This document shows positions 21,141 through 33,853 of a stretch of 64,000 bases of DNA, piece by piece. Positions within the stretch are counted from its first letter, which is position 1. Each line of letters starts with the position of its first letter. Where the stretch lies: positions 38,597,393 to 38,661,392 of the forward strand of contig OX388350.1 of the NCBI GenBank assembly GCA_947579665.1. Direction: 5' to 3'. This DNA is from Sympetrum striolatum. Lineage: Eukaryota; Arthropoda; Insecta; Odonata; Libellulidae. The position numbers and the translations under genes are program-made. The notes below the pieces were generated by a model. That model searched no databases and had not been told where the DNA came from. It saw nothing but the letters and a program-made list of their open reading frames with translations.

Positions 21141-24100
21141 TGCTTTCAGGAATTGAGATTATTATTCGGGATATCCGATATCACGGGAAGGCATAAATCT
21201 TATCATCAACCATACTAAACCTTCTAATATCATACCTTCATATTATCATAGCATTTGCTCTTTCCTCAAAAACTTACACGAAATCTTTCAGAGTAATTTC
21301 GGAGTGATTGCAAAGAAAATCCAGGTTATATGTAAGCAATGGTAGGCATGAATGTTGTTAATAAAACCACGCGTCCTTGACATACACAATTGCGTTCAAC
21401 TCTTTCCTAATGAAATAATGAATTAAGAGAAAAGAATAAGACATTATGGATATTTATTTCTACATTTGATAAAAAAAATATGATGAACACAGTAAATAAT
21501 AAGACAAAACAAGTTACACTGCCATCAGGAACTAGCATTTTTTATACGAGAACATTTGTAAACGAAGCATTTAAGTGTTTAGCCATTATCCAGCATATTA
21601 TTAATTAACCATTCGTACATATGCAACCGAGATTGTAGGAAGCATTCTTATTAAATAATCTGGACTATGTTAGACTTTTGATATCAATATACATCGAATT
21701 ACTAACGATAACCTAATAGAAAATCCGATGATCAATCAGCATCGATCATCATAGGTAACGGTGACAAGACATTGCAAGACGTATTTTGAAGACATAATGA
21801 AGATGGATATACTGGAACACGCTCTGGAGTTAATGATGGAATGGTTCTCATTTAAGCTAATTGTTTGCTTCGATTTCTGCGAGTAGAAACTAGGAAATAA
21901 TCCAGGGACAATAAAATCATAAGATAAAAGCAAAGCGGTAATTTCAGAGAGTATTTGCAGAGACATAAAAAAGCTAGACCGTTAGTTAAATTGGCTAAAA
22001 TTGCAATACACGCATAAAATACGTAATTAGAGATATATCCCTTATAAGATTGTCTGCTATGAAAAAGGTTAGTTAAAATTTTTCTACTTTGCGATTTAAA
22101 AATACTCTCATAACTGGAGGAATGATTTACTGCCGAAGGAAGAGAATCGTATTAAATTTACTAATGGATTTCATATATAGAGCTTAGTTCCAAACTCAAA
22201 GTATTTTGTACGAAGTATTACAGCTTTTAATATAAGTTGGTGATTATAAGAATTACTGGTGGCTTTTTGAATACATTATAAAGCAAAAAAGTGAGTAACT
22301 TTATGGCATTTTCTGCCTTATCTATTGAGGAAAATTCTCATTATAAATGTATCATTACACAAAAATATACCTTTCATAATCTATAAAAGCTTACTGCTCT
22401 ACTACATTAGCACTTATTGTATTGTTTAACCCTTAATCTATTTATTGACGCTAGAGAACCAGAGCAATCATTTAAAAAGATTAAAGATGATACGTAATCT
22501 TGTTGAAACGATGGTGGTCTTTTAGCCATGAGAGAAGAGAATAAAATACAGCACAGTAAAAAATAAATACAAAACATCATATTTTAAAATTTAATGTTGG
22601 AAATCAAATTATCTTACGTGATAATTGTTGGTATATCACTATAAAAGTTGTTACAAACCTTCAAAAAAAAAACTGATTCGCGATCAAGTTCCTTCCCATA
22701 ATCATGCTTATGTTTTAGTTTCTTCTAGTCCAACTCTCTCCGTACTTATTAACATTATCGACTAAATGAGTCTGAACGGGTGAAACAGTTCCGGTGGATC
22801 CTAAAGAATCTAGCGTCGCATGAGGGTGTGACCGCATGCGTGCTTTTCCCTTCTAACTGTTTGTGGAGAGAGCAACACGGCCTGCTTACACTGCTAACAC
22901 GTAAATGTTTACACAGTTGTTTCAATTCTCGTGCCTCCAAAGAAGGGGAAGGACACTTCCTCCTTCAGCATGATTCTAGTGGCGTATATTTGGACATAAG
23001 TGTAAGATTTCTCCAATCGATCTATCTTTGACCTGATATGAATGTCCATGTACACTTTTACAACGATTTCGAGCAAGTTTCAACTGGTGAAAATTACAGT
23101 CCACAGTGTATTTCAATGTATCAGTGAATTTGTCTGAATGACGTTTCCCCAGATTTTACTCAAGACAATTAATTAGCTGAAAATTAAATATAAAACTATA
23201 AATATCCCTTACATAACAATAAATGTTTCAAATACTTAACAAAATTCTTGAAAATCTTTGATGACCTACGATGATCTGTTATTATTCATAAGAAAATGTT
23301 ATTATGAAGTATAGATATTATCATGAAGACTGGTGTGATTTATTGCTGATATCGTTGTTACTAATTGATTATATTGTTGATTTATACTTTGTGATGTGTA
23401 TTGTATATTATGTGATTAGCTGTCAGCCGACTTTTGTCTGAGGAGAAATTTGTAAAGAAAAAATTATATAACTATAAATGAGAGCATAAAACAAAGCAGA
23501 AAGAGATACTTGATAGCCAAATAAATGTTGACCTTATCGCGAAAAATTTAATATTATTAAAGAGGATTTTTTTATTTCAGACTTTTAATTAATATATCCA
23601 CTAAGAGGAAGAACAGTTATCAGTTCAAATTTCCAATAATTTCGAGAAAATAAAACTCAAGAATAGTAAAAAAAACGTATCATATTAAATCTTGCTTCAG
23701 ACTACGAAATAGCCCAAGAAAACTGTGGAATCGTAGATGAACTTTTACATTATCATTATTGTCGATATTGTTTATGTATGTTACGAAAAAATTTATATCT
23801 AATGAAATCGTAAAATTTATATTTTTAATCAATTATATTTAGTAAGGTGAAATGAATAAATACTCTTATAAGAATGTACGGTGAAAATTTTCGGTATTAT
23901 CGGCCAAGGTTCAAGCATAGAGCGCGTTTAGAATACTAGATAGCTCTTTTTGATTAACTTAAAGGAATTCAATACTGAGACATGGATTTGGGAGTAAACG
24001 CGGTCATAATTAACGAAGAGGTGTAGCAAAGGAACTGTAATGAATAACAGAGCAATCATTGCAATGAAAAGACCTTTTTGCGATGCCCAAGTATCTGGAG

Positions 24101-24690
24101 ATATGTAGGGAATGGTATCTGTATCAGTTTAATTGGGATCTCCAATAATCTCGAATTTAAGGGCGGAAGTTGTTAGAGGAGGACCCTTTGAATACAATTG
24201 ATCATTGGAATGAGATCTTTCGTAAAGTAAGCAACAGATCATGAATATGTAAGCATGAATCTCCAATAAACCGCAGTTTCATCAACAGACCGTTGGGCCG
24301 CAGATGTTCAACTTAAGACTTAAAAACATCAGAAACTCATTGAAAGCAATCCGTAGTGATATTACGAAGAAATGTAAGCGGGGCAGCTATTTCTCTTTTT
24401 GGGTACATCCCTATTAAAATTATATCTTACCCTAAATATACACAAACGTATTTTAAAGGGGGATTCTTGGTAAAGGTTCAAAATCCTGCACATAATATCG
24501 AAGCAGTAAGAGTTTAATGACAAGTTCATAAAGATTCGCCTGCACCCTGAATGTATCTTAAGAAAGTGAATATTACATTAGAAAACTATGTAGAAGTAAT
24601 TTATTAATGAATATTTAGGATAATATGAGAAAGTGTATAAGACAGAAAGTAGGTATCTGAAATTTAATGATGTATTTTTTTGATTGGGAT
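21141..24690. other. AT-rich non-coding DNA
   Basis: The longest feature-poor stretch of the window. Frames at 21736-21966 -, 22755-22940 - and 22780-23031 + are short and unrecognised. The last two overlap each other in a small GC-richer block (22760-22990). Confidence 0.5.
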
Positions 24691-24833
24691 ATAATAGTAT
24701 TGGCTCCCGGATAGTCACGTGGACAGCGCGTTTGCCTTTGGTGAAAGCGGTCCCGGGTTCGATTCCCGGTGGGAGCCAATGTGCGAAATGACCTAAGCTG
24801 TCGAAGCAGTTTTAACAATACTATAATAGTATT
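24691..24833 (+). mobile_element. tRNA-derived SINE, copy 3, with perfect target-site duplication
   Basis: SINE body 24702-24822 is flanked by an exact 11-bp direct repeat, ataatagtatt at 24691-24701 and 24823-24833. This marks an insertion by target-primed reverse transcription. The acceptor halves ggctccc/gggagcc, box A (tagtcacgtgg) and box B (ggttcgattcc) are intact. The body 'atgtgcgaaatgacctaagc tgtcgaagcag' and 'ttttaacaatact' follow. It is among the best-preserved copies, so the family moved relatively recently. Confidence 0.93.
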
Positions 24834-25599
24834 GTTTGGTTTTGAAATTAGGGCAATTGTAATCTGTTGGCTGGTAATAATGAAAATTCTTAAGATCACA
24901 TGTTCTGAGAAAAACTCCATATTATGATTTAAGTTGAGCTATACTGTACATAATGTACTAGGTTATTGTTACACGTAATTGCTTGCCATGACTGAATATT
25001 CATTGAATTCATCCAATTTATTCATGAGCATTACATTATTTAAGAGGATCATTCGTGTAGTTTTTCATAAATTTCGTTTTGCTGTGATTTGTTTAGGTAG
25101 CTTTGTTGTAAGATATATCACGATCATTGCTGTTGTATTTATAATAATGATACCACCTGGCTTCCTAATTGCAACTTATTCATAGCAATTCCATGTATAG
25201 ATTAATGGAATTGTTTCATTAACCTATTGGCGCAAGATAAAATACCTCGAAATATTTTTCTCAATCTTGTTCATGGCTAAAATAAAATATAAGCTACCAA
25301 GGTATGACTAAAGCTGAATATTCAAAGTCGTTATGATCACTCCACTTAAAATGCTATAAATAAGGTCATTTGTGTTCATCATTGTTCTGCATCTACATGT
25401 ACTTTTTCGCCTTACAGCATTGTAATACGGTTAAGAAAGCGAGAATGGACCACACTCCTTTAGCTTAGTAGTATGGTTAATTCCCCCTTCAAAGCTTTTC
25501 GTAGCTAATGGTAGAGAGGATGCGCTAAAAAAGAGCCTTCCGGCCACAAACATAAAAGAGAGATTTAATAATAAACCTCCTCAAAAATAGCCCCCAGCA
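24834..25599. other. AT-rich non-coding DNA
   Basis: Nothing recognised. The 68-codon frame at 24979-25185 is hydrophobic by composition only. Confidence 0.5.
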
Positions 25600-26090
25600 T
25601 CCACCATTCTATTCCTGTATTCATAAATAAAAACAATCCTTTAAATTTCCGCTGTACCCAAACTCTCCACTAAGGGCGATCAAATCTTAACGAGGATTAA
25701 TTCCTACCATTCCCAACCCCCCTCCGAAGCAATCTATCCCGGAGGACTCGAAATTGGAGCAGTGGGCGATAAAAAAGCCTCCGGTATCGAAACGGAGAGT
25801 CCTGTCCCATCTTTTCCTACACCCATTTTCGATGTCGAATCCGTTCGCTGGAAAACACCCGCTGTTTTTGAACATCGATCGAAGTGCGACGACCAACCCC
25901 GAGCATCGGGGATTCACGGACGCAAGAACCGGCGTGTGCATGCGATTTTCCCGCCCACAGCTCCTCCGTCCTTTCTCCCGCGAGGAACCCAATACGAGCC
26001 CCAATTCCCGTAAAAATCAAGCAATTAAAGGGAGCGGGTTAAAGGGGTCGAGGTGGAGGAGAGGTCTTCCGCAAAATCTGATGTTATAAG
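25600..26090. other. CpG-rich island, non-coding
   Basis: Island with four mutually overlapping frames on both strands (25687-26089), a hallmark of stop-poor GC-rich DNA and not of a gene. No known domain. It abuts the phased 175-bp array directly to its right. Confidence 0.4.
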
Positions 26091-26099
26091 GATGCTGCG

Positions 26100-27240
26100 G
26101 GGATCGCCCAAAACAGCGATTCAAGCTTATTTCATACTCGACTTTTAAAGGCATTAAACATCGTTGAAATAGCATGCGGTTTTCTGCTTTTGCGAATAGA
26201 AAGATACAAATATAGGGCCTTTTTTGTAGAATTTAAAATAGAGGGACACATCTTTCGATGACGTTTGAAATCATAAAGAGTATCTACTCTTTCGACCCAA
26301 TTTACGCTCTTATTTTCTTTTACGGAATTAAATATCGTCGCAGACATTGCGGTTTTCTGCATTTGATGTATAAAATATTCACAAATTGCGTCTCTTTCCA
26401 TAATTTAAAATGAAGCTAGAGGAGTCTATCAAAAGGATTACGAAATCATGGAAAATGGCAAAGATCAACTTCATTTGTGTATATAAGCATTAAAAATAGC
26501 GTTCTTTTTAGGTATCAGAATAAAAAGACAAAAAATCTCTCAAAGAGGTTTAAAATATTGAAATAGTAGCTACAATTTTGGTCAAATTTACTCGCTTATT
26601 TTCAACTTCAAAGTCATTAGACGTCATCGAAAACATAAAAGGTTTATTGCAACTGCAAGAGAAAAGTTTCCAAGATTGCGCTCTCTCTTTCGAATTTAAT
26701 GTAAAGCAACAGAAATCTTTCAAAGTACCTTTGAATTCATGAAATATTGCTTCTCTTTTGGGCCAAATTTGGGCCAAAAGAATTAAAAAAGCTATTTCTT
26801 TTCGGAAAACAGAATAAAGCGACAGAAATCTTTTATAATAAGTTGAAATCACGAAAAAATAGCTACTTTTTCAGCCAAAATAACTCTCTCATTTCAACTT
26901 TTAAGACATAATAAATAATCGCAGAGATATGCCGTTTTCTGTATTTGCAAATAAAAAGATTGCAAATTGTGTTTGGCCATAGAATTTACAGTGAGGGAAT
27001 GAAAAATTTTCGAAAGACTTGAAATCATGAAAAAAGCTACCACTTCGGTCAAATTCACTCGCGTACATACACATTTTAAGACATTACTTATCGTCGCTAA
27101 GATAGGCGAATTTCGATTTTCGAGTAGAGAGATTTTCAAATGGCACTCTCTTTTCAGAGTTTAAAACAAAGTAATAGAAGGGTTCCGAAAGATGTATGAA
27201 ATCATGAGAAGTAGTTACTTTTTCGGCCATTTAATGTTTT
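26100..27240. repeat. Phased tandem array, unit about 175 bp
   Basis: The landmark 'gaaatcatgaaaaatagctac' (variants) with 'ttcggccaaatttactcgc' starts at 26267, 26442, 26560, 26733, 26845, 27021 and 27198. The intervals are 175, 118, 173, 112, 176 and 177 bp: four full units and two units with a deletion of about 60 bp. Each full unit also has 'taaatatcgtcgcagaca', 'gcggttttctgcatttg' and 'aaaatgaagtaacagaaatc'. Units are about 65-75% alike, so the array is old. Minus-strand frames inside (26132-26401, 26550-26852, 26894-27139) are by-products. It is not related by eye to the other arrays here. Confidence 0.85.
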
Positions 27241-28082
27241 ATTTAAATATAGTTGAAAAATGAAAAGAAGACGGCTATTTTCAAACCTTGTTCAAGGAAA
27301 TGAAAAGGAACCTTGGTCTATGAAAATTTCAGAGATAACAGTAATCGGCAGTAAACTCTGTATAAGTTACCACTGTTTTCACTGACAGAGATAGGACAGC
27401 GGCGGCCTCCAAGTAGCCACAAAAGCAGGGGAAGGACTTGAAGAGATGATATACTATAAATAAGGCACCTGTTCTTACCTAATTATCTGAATTTCTACGA
27501 ATATATTAGATCTACCGTATTTTTATTTCTCTATATTTCCGGGCCTGTCTCACTAACGAGGAAAAATCAAGGTTGTTATTAAATATTAGAAAATATTTGC
27601 TTTAGGAAATGAGCATAATAATACTTCGAATTACGTGGCTTGCTTCTTTCTTCCATCTTCATTTGGATGTTTTTTTTTTCATATTTACTCTTTCTATCTG
27701 CTTTTAATTTATCTTCTTCTATTTCTATCGAGGTTTAGGCTTTACGCCTGACCCAGCTTCACTTAACTATCTTATCATTGGTCTTCCGACATTTCCTTAA
27801 CACAATAGTATATACTCCACAGCCTTTTATGGAAATATTTCCTTAGGCATTCTTAATGCATGTCGTTCTCACCTATTTTTGTAATCTACTAAGTTATCGG
27901 ATATAGACTGCACTCCTGGCTTCACTCACATAGATGCATTTCTTAATATGTCTACCCTCGCAATCCTTTGACAGTAAGAAGAATTCGCATTTCAGTTTAC
28001 TCAGTCTTATTTATTTTGTTTTGCTACCAAACATTCTGATCTATATAACATAGACGGATCTGCCAATAAAAAATTCTGTTTA
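27241..28082. other. AT-rich non-coding DNA
   Basis: No gene or element recognised; pyrimidine-rich from about 27640 to 27790. Confidence 0.5.
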
Positions 28083-28555
28083 ACCCTTTAAAGTTCTTTT
28101 AATGTATATCTGCGAATGTTATAACGACATGCGTGGTTAGCTGAAAGAGAGGCCAACTTGGGCCTAACCAAGCCAATAAAGTGTCAATCCATCTACCTAT
28201 TTATTTATTCTTTTCTCTTTCTCACTTTATCATTAATTCTGGAAATCACAAAATCTCGGACCTCTACAGAAACAAGTATATAGTACTGTTTACCCTTCAG
28301 AGTTCTTTTAATTTATATCTTCGAATGTTACAACGTCCTACGTAGTTAGGTGGAGGTGTTAACTGTTTTACCCTTTAAAGTTCTTCTAATTTATGTCTAC
28401 GCATGTTATAAAGACGTGCGTGGTTAGGTGGAAGAGAGACCTAAATGGGCCTAACCATGCCAATAAAGCGTCAACCCACCAATTTATTCTTTTCCCTTTC
28501 TCAATTCATCATTAATTCTAAAAAACACCAAATCTCGCTACAGAAACCTTAACGC
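28083..28555 (+). mobile_element. Tandemly duplicated retroelement 3' tail (second subfamily)
   Basis: Two long copies and one short copy lie in direct order. Copy A (28083-28298) has 'cctttaaagttcttttaat', 'cgtggttagctgaaagagag', a stem aggcc(28150-28154)-aacttg-ggcct(28161-28165) and AATAAA at 28175-28180. A truncated copy at about 28299-28370 stops after 'agttaggtggagg'. Copy B (28371-28553) has 'cgtggttaggtggaagagag' and AATAAA at 28462-28467. The flank after AATAAA ('tttattcttttc', 'tttctca-tt-atcattaattct', 'ctacagaaac') is shared too. The units therefore arose by local duplication after insertion and not as separate insertions. Confidence 0.75.
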
Positions 28556-28940
28556 TCATATTCCGATGTTTCCTCCCTTGGGGGGGATCCATTTTACCCA
28601 TTATATCCATAACGCGTTACACGAACCGATATTTCGGCCGAATCGCTGGAGAGGGCGCCGCGACATCAAAATGGCCGACAATGGGAGAGTTTGTTCCGCG
28701 TTGCTCCCGCTTCACCTCCGGGGAACACGGTTTTTATTCGGGATCGAGACCCCTGGAAGATAGCCGTAAGTATCCCGGGAATGCATCGGGGAGAAATTAT
28801 CCGGAAAAAGTGTACCCTTCGCGCCGTTCCGTCGCATTTATGTTGCGGGAGTTTTGCGACGCGGTTTTTATCGCCGAGAGAGTTATTACACTCTTTATTG
28901 TTATGTGCGGGGCTGCGTTTTGTGCCTGATACTAATCCGC
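28556..28940. other. CpG-rich island, non-coding
   Basis: Dense CpG with overlapping plus-strand frames in three registers (28566-29002), none with a recognisable domain. CpG retention suggests little germline methylation here. Confidence 0.4.
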
Positions 28941-30109
28941 TGTTTCAAAAATACGTCATTAACTCAGCATATGTGGTGGATACGGTAGCCATATCTTTCT
29001 GAATAGACCATTTTTAACTGGTCCTTTTGGGTGGCGCTGGCGTAGAAAAATTAATTTTCCATTTATTTCATCGCAGTCTATTCATGGCTGTGACAGTTTG
29101 AAAGCTATTGAGCTATGCATGCAGCAGAATAATGGCAATAACTAAAGTCGATCCTTGTCGCACGCTGTTGATAGAGTTATTCATCAAGGGTTAATGCATG
29201 GAAATATAATGGTTATTGATACGGAGAGGCGAAATGTAAAATCCATGATTGGAGGAATTAGTATATACAATCTCTGATACCTTTCCCCTTTTCAAGGACA
29301 AATTTCTATAGTTCAGTACACTCAGGGTATGAAATTTCAACTACAAAGGAAATTCCTGCATTAAAATACGCCGTGAAATTTTTGAATAGAAATATCTAAA
29401 ACAAATTCACAGTCGTTGGTGAAGTCTGGTGGAAATTCATCACGATGAGAAAAGATAAAATTAGTAATCGTTCCAAAATATTAATAAAAATAAAGATTAA
29501 AACGACATGTTTATTTTTTAATGCAATATTTTGGAAAAATTACTCATTTAATCTTTTCTCGTAACAAATTCACTTTAAATTCGAAACTTTTCATAATCAT
29601 GGTTCGTACGTTTAATAAATTCTGGAAGCCAGGATCCGAAAAAAAGATATGTACGACATTATATTTGCAGTATAAAGAATTATTGAAGTTCGCAATCGAG
29701 TTCATGTGTGAAATGAAAATACTAAATCATTTCAAGGAGGATAGCTTGTCTAAGCGGTTATCCCTATAATTCTCCCTGAAAAAGTAATCACTCCCTTCAA
29801 GATTAAAATAATATTACAAAAATAATAAGCCGAGATTTTAGTTCGTAGTTCGAATAAATTTAATATCATCATCTAAATATGAGTATGATATAGCTTTTTT
29901 CATCACTTCAAAAACTTAAAGGTTGTTCGTGTCAAATTTTATGTGCACTAAAATTCAACTGATATGACTGGATATCGTTATTTTCCATGAGAAGATGTTA
30001 CATTTAAAGCTCATTAACTATGCAATAATTTAACATGGAATTATTCATTCGTTTTACAAATTTATAATCACCATAATTTGAATGATACATTCATGCACGA
30101 AGCGGCTCA
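28941..30109. other. AT-rich non-coding DNA
   Basis: No gene recognised. An 82-codon frame at 29521-29769 is Lys/Phe/Leu-rich without a domain I know. Confidence 0.5.
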
Positions 30110-30600
30110 TTCTTTTATTAAATGTTTGCAATCAGAACGTTTTTGCAAATAACGATGTTTATCCGCGACAAATACCCTGCATTTTGCGATCGCGGAAGTT
30201 ACGTTAATGTTAGCCATGCTCGGGTCAAAAACGAAAGATTTGATCAATGCTATTGCAACGCGATTTTTGAAATCGGGGCGGAAATCGCGAAAGTAAATAC
30301 GTTGTTTAATCGAGCCGAACTCAATTATTTCCGATTTTGCGCGCAAAAACAATGCCAATTACGCCCTGGGAGCAACGTCGCGAAACAAAATTATCCGGTC
30401 AAATTTTTTGTCGTTTTTTGACGCTGGGAGAAAATATTTCCGAAAATAAGAGACTCTGTCGTTTAACGAGCCGAACGCCGAGTTTAAAGTTATAAATGAG
30501 GGATTTTCATTCTCTAGCGCCCGTGTACGAGGCTAAAAGTTTCCTCCGAAAAAGCTTTTAAACGCGGCTGAATAAAATATCAAATTCTCGCTGTGTTTCG
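30110..30600. other. CpG-rich island, non-coding
   Basis: CpG-rich, but with many aa/tt steps. A 99-codon plus frame (30122-30421) and an overlapping 83-codon minus frame show no known domain. Short phrases such as 'cgcgaaacaaaatta' and 'gcgatttttgaaatcg' are typical of the islands in this window. Confidence 0.4.
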
Positions 30601-31955
30601 CATCAAATTCGGTTATCAATATTGAATCTACGTTCTTTTTGCCGTACTTTTAAATAAATTAAAAGCGAGGAGTTCTTTTAGAATGGCGAACTTAATTTTC
30701 TCACAACACGGAAAAATTCTCTCTGCCTATATTTTACATTGGATTAGACGAAAAAATTCAAGGCAAGTTTACTTTAAAATTTATTGTAGCTACTAATCAA
30801 TCGTGTCCTCGTTATGCTCTATACATAAAAATGCATCAAATCCATGACGATTTTAAATTGACATAATCAAGTTATTAGTTACTCTATGATGCTTGTATGC
30901 TCGAAAAAGATTCGAGAGCATAAAATTTCTTCGAAAAAAAATCTTCGAAAATGAATTCTTCAAACAATTAATTCTTCAATTACAAATTCCTCAAAAATAG
31001 ACCAATCTGAAGTTATTCGAAATTTATATAAAAGAAACTGATTCCAAGTTGATATATATTCAGTAAAGCTATGAACCTACATAATTGTTGGATTGAGTTT
31101 GGGCATCGCATATGGCATTATTATTAAAGATTTTGTCATTCAAAAAATTTGCCTGTAACCGAATATTCTATCCGATCATACCAGAGGCTCAAAGTTGCGT
31201 AAGCCATGATGAAGGAACCCTATGAGCTAAAAATATTCCTCTCGCTATTTATCCATAGATTTTGCTGACAAGTCAACCTCTCTTTCCTTCAAAACTTTGC
31301 CAATAATTTTAGGATTTCCATTAAAACTGAACTTCGCCGCCGAACGCTCGAGTTCCGGATGCCATGTTTCATTAAAAGAGAATTACTTCTTTCCGACAGA
31401 AAAATTAGTCAAAAAAAAACAAAGAAACACATCCTATTTCTTCCATCAAATTATAATTCTAATTTAATTTAAACGACATTTTAAACCTTTTTTAGTTTTC
31501 ATGTCCATGTTTTCATTACATGCTTACACCCACGCGCAGTTACGTCAGAATTCGTTATTGATAAAATTCAATAAAACACAAAAACAACCGTGCCCTAAAT
31601 TTACGTCGAATTTAGAGGAAAAAACCGTACACTGTTTTCTTCCAAACACGCTAAAGTAGATGATATTATTTTTGAAAGTTTTTAATGTAAATTTTGCCAG
31701 AAATTAATGCTTATTCGGTTCATGTTCAGGTGTATTTAATGATATTAAATTAAAATAAATAAAATATATTAGCGAAAAATTTACACCCAGCAGAACAAAC
31801 TACAAATAGAGACATATTTTAAGGAAAGGGTTGAGGTAACTTTGCACATAAAGGCGTGCACCCAGGAACCTGCATTTAGTCGTTTAAATGCGGGTTTGTT
31901 AGTACGCTTGCATTTGAACCTCTAAATATTACCGAGTTTTGCGTAAACACGATCT
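30601..31955. other. AT-rich non-coding DNA
   Basis: Nothing clearly recognised. A small stem-loop (gcattta-gtcgtt-taaatgc, near 31874-31893) sits in a slightly GC-richer stretch that may be the upstream part of the following retroelement tail. Confidence 0.4.
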
Positions 31956-31959
31956 ATTT

Positions 31960-32350
31960 TCTCTTTTTTTATTTGTTTTATGTTATTATGTATAATTTGA
32001 TATCATTTATTTAACTGTGAATTGACTATTCTAATTTATGTATTGTATGGGTGCACTTACTGGTAGTGTAATTTTGTATTTTGCCATGCTCTTTTATTTC
32101 ATCTTTAAGTTATTACTATCTTAAAGTTTGGGCAGGATTTTCACACCCCATTCTTTTTGGATGTTTTCCTTCATCGGATAATTTTTTATCTAAGAATCTT
32201 TTAGGAATTTTACATCCATAATTCTTATAATTACTTCTCACATTATCCTTTTCTAATTTAATTATTTTATGATTAATGACGGTGAGTTAGATGGAAGAAG
32301 AGACTTTTAGTTTTAATCTGGCCCAAATAAAGATGGTTATTATTTTTATT
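31960..32350 (+). mobile_element. Retroelement 3' tail, copy 3 (long)
   Basis: Aligns with the 55.2-kb copy over about 370 bp: 'atttatgtattgtatgggtg', 'cacttactggtagtgtaatt', 'tttttggatgttttcctt', 'tctaagaatcttttagg' and 'ttacatccataattctt'. It then shows 'gttagatggaagaagagac' and AATAAA at 32326-32331. The stem is weakened here (agacttttagtttt). Ends in a short (tta)n-like tail. Confidence 0.75.
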
Positions 32351-33600
32351 ATCTGATGTGTAGACCACAAATACAGAGCACTAATTTAGAATGGGCCAAA
32401 TTGTAAATACGTTGAAACTCAGTTTCCAATCGATATATGAAAAAAATGTAGAAATTGTGCGATTTTAATTAATTGGGAAAATTTTGATGCGAAATGCCAT
32501 AACCTTTCGTTTTTCGTAACACTTACTACAGATCGACGTATACACTCGAAATTTGAATGAAAGCACAGGGCAGCGACTCTTTAGAGTGAGTAAAATAAGA
32601 TTTAATTTTAATATAGTTCAAACTGCTACAACATTTAGCCGTCGACTAAAACCGTACTGTCGATGCACAATCGAAATTAATATCATTCTGTAATCTAATT
32701 GAGAAAATCAGTATATAATTGATATTTGAAGACAATTTAACGTAGATAATATTCGACTTTAGTTACTTGGGTAACTTCGATGCGAAATTCCGTAACCTTT
32801 CGTCGCAATCACTTATTTTACGCTTTATTAAGCAAAGCATTACGGTATGATTCCCACTTCTAATTCTTCCAAGACTAAGAGGAAAACATTCTCTGGAGCT
32901 AACTTCGGGCAACTTCAACGCCGCGAACAACCTTTTATTTTATTTCCATTTATAAGAAGAGTTGGTTTGCCGATAGCAGGTTTCATAAGTTGCGTACCTA
33001 ATTACGTTGCCACGGCTTTTTAAAGTTGCGACGTTTTAAGGGAAATATAGTTATCCCGTACCTGGCTGAGGACTCTATTAAAACTTTTGGCATAGAAGTT
33101 TAACTTGTCTAACAGTTCGCCGACGTCGGTAATCATAAGAGAATTAAAACACAAGGTCGAAATTATTAACTTCCTCTTACATTACGCTTTCCGGGATAAA
33201 AACGGCATGGGGACTCGATCTGAACTTTCGTTGCCTTACGTACAAACTAAGTTTATCCGATGAATGCATTTATTTATCCCGAAGTTTAAGAAGAAATTCC
33301 CATTACGTCGACGTCTTTCATAGCTGAATGGCAAACTTAATGATCTTGTTTATGCTACACGTTTCTGCCTCCAAGGGTAAAGTTCTATCTTCGAGCAAAA
33401 TGGCGGTATTGTAATCGTGTTATATTAGTGATTTTTTTATCCGCATGGCATTCTTCTCAAAATTCTCAAACTATCCTTCAATCATGTTATTTTCTTTGGG
33501 ACGATAAGGGTAAATCTTTTACCCAAATTAACTCTGAGTGATTTCGAAACAATGCATAAATCTTTCGCTTCACATATTTCGCAATCATTTTCTTCATACT
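32351..33600. other. Mixed non-coding DNA with a weak CpG-rich block
   Basis: AT-rich, with a CpG-richer block at about 32880-33420. A recurring phrase ('gatgcgaaat-cc-taacctttcgt') appears near 32487 and 32776, suggesting a diverged duplication of about 290 bp. No gene. Confidence 0.4.
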
Positions 33601-33628
33601 GAAAGCCTATATACTGTGTATACTATTA

Positions 33629-33776
33629 CAGGAAAAGTAGACATGATATTTTAATTTATCCTAAACCAAATAAAATCCATCATATTTTATATTTATTATT
33701 ATTTTATTTTACATTTATTATTTTATAATTATTTAGTGGTTTAGTATAAATTAAAGAATTTTGTCTACTTTTCCCG
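33629..33776. repeat. Foldback repeat with arms of about 40 bp
   Basis: Left arm 33629-33668 (caggaaaagtagacatgata to ctaaacca) is the inverted counterpart of the right arm 33737-33775 (tggtttagtataaattaaag to ttttcccg), about 85% match. The middle is (att)-rich. It may be a small MITE; no target duplication identified. Confidence 0.65.
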
Positions 33777-33806
33777 TTATTAAGGATTACAAATAAAGGC
33801 CGAGAC

Positions 33807-33853
33807 CATCTTCCCTATATACTATAATACCATTAGAGTATAAAGGGAAGATG
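33807..33853. repeat. Short perfect-like hairpin
   Basis: catcttccctatatact and agtataaagggaagatg pair over 17 positions with one mismatch around a loop of about 13 nt. It lies 30 bp from the foldback repeat and may belong to the same decayed element. Confidence 0.6.
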
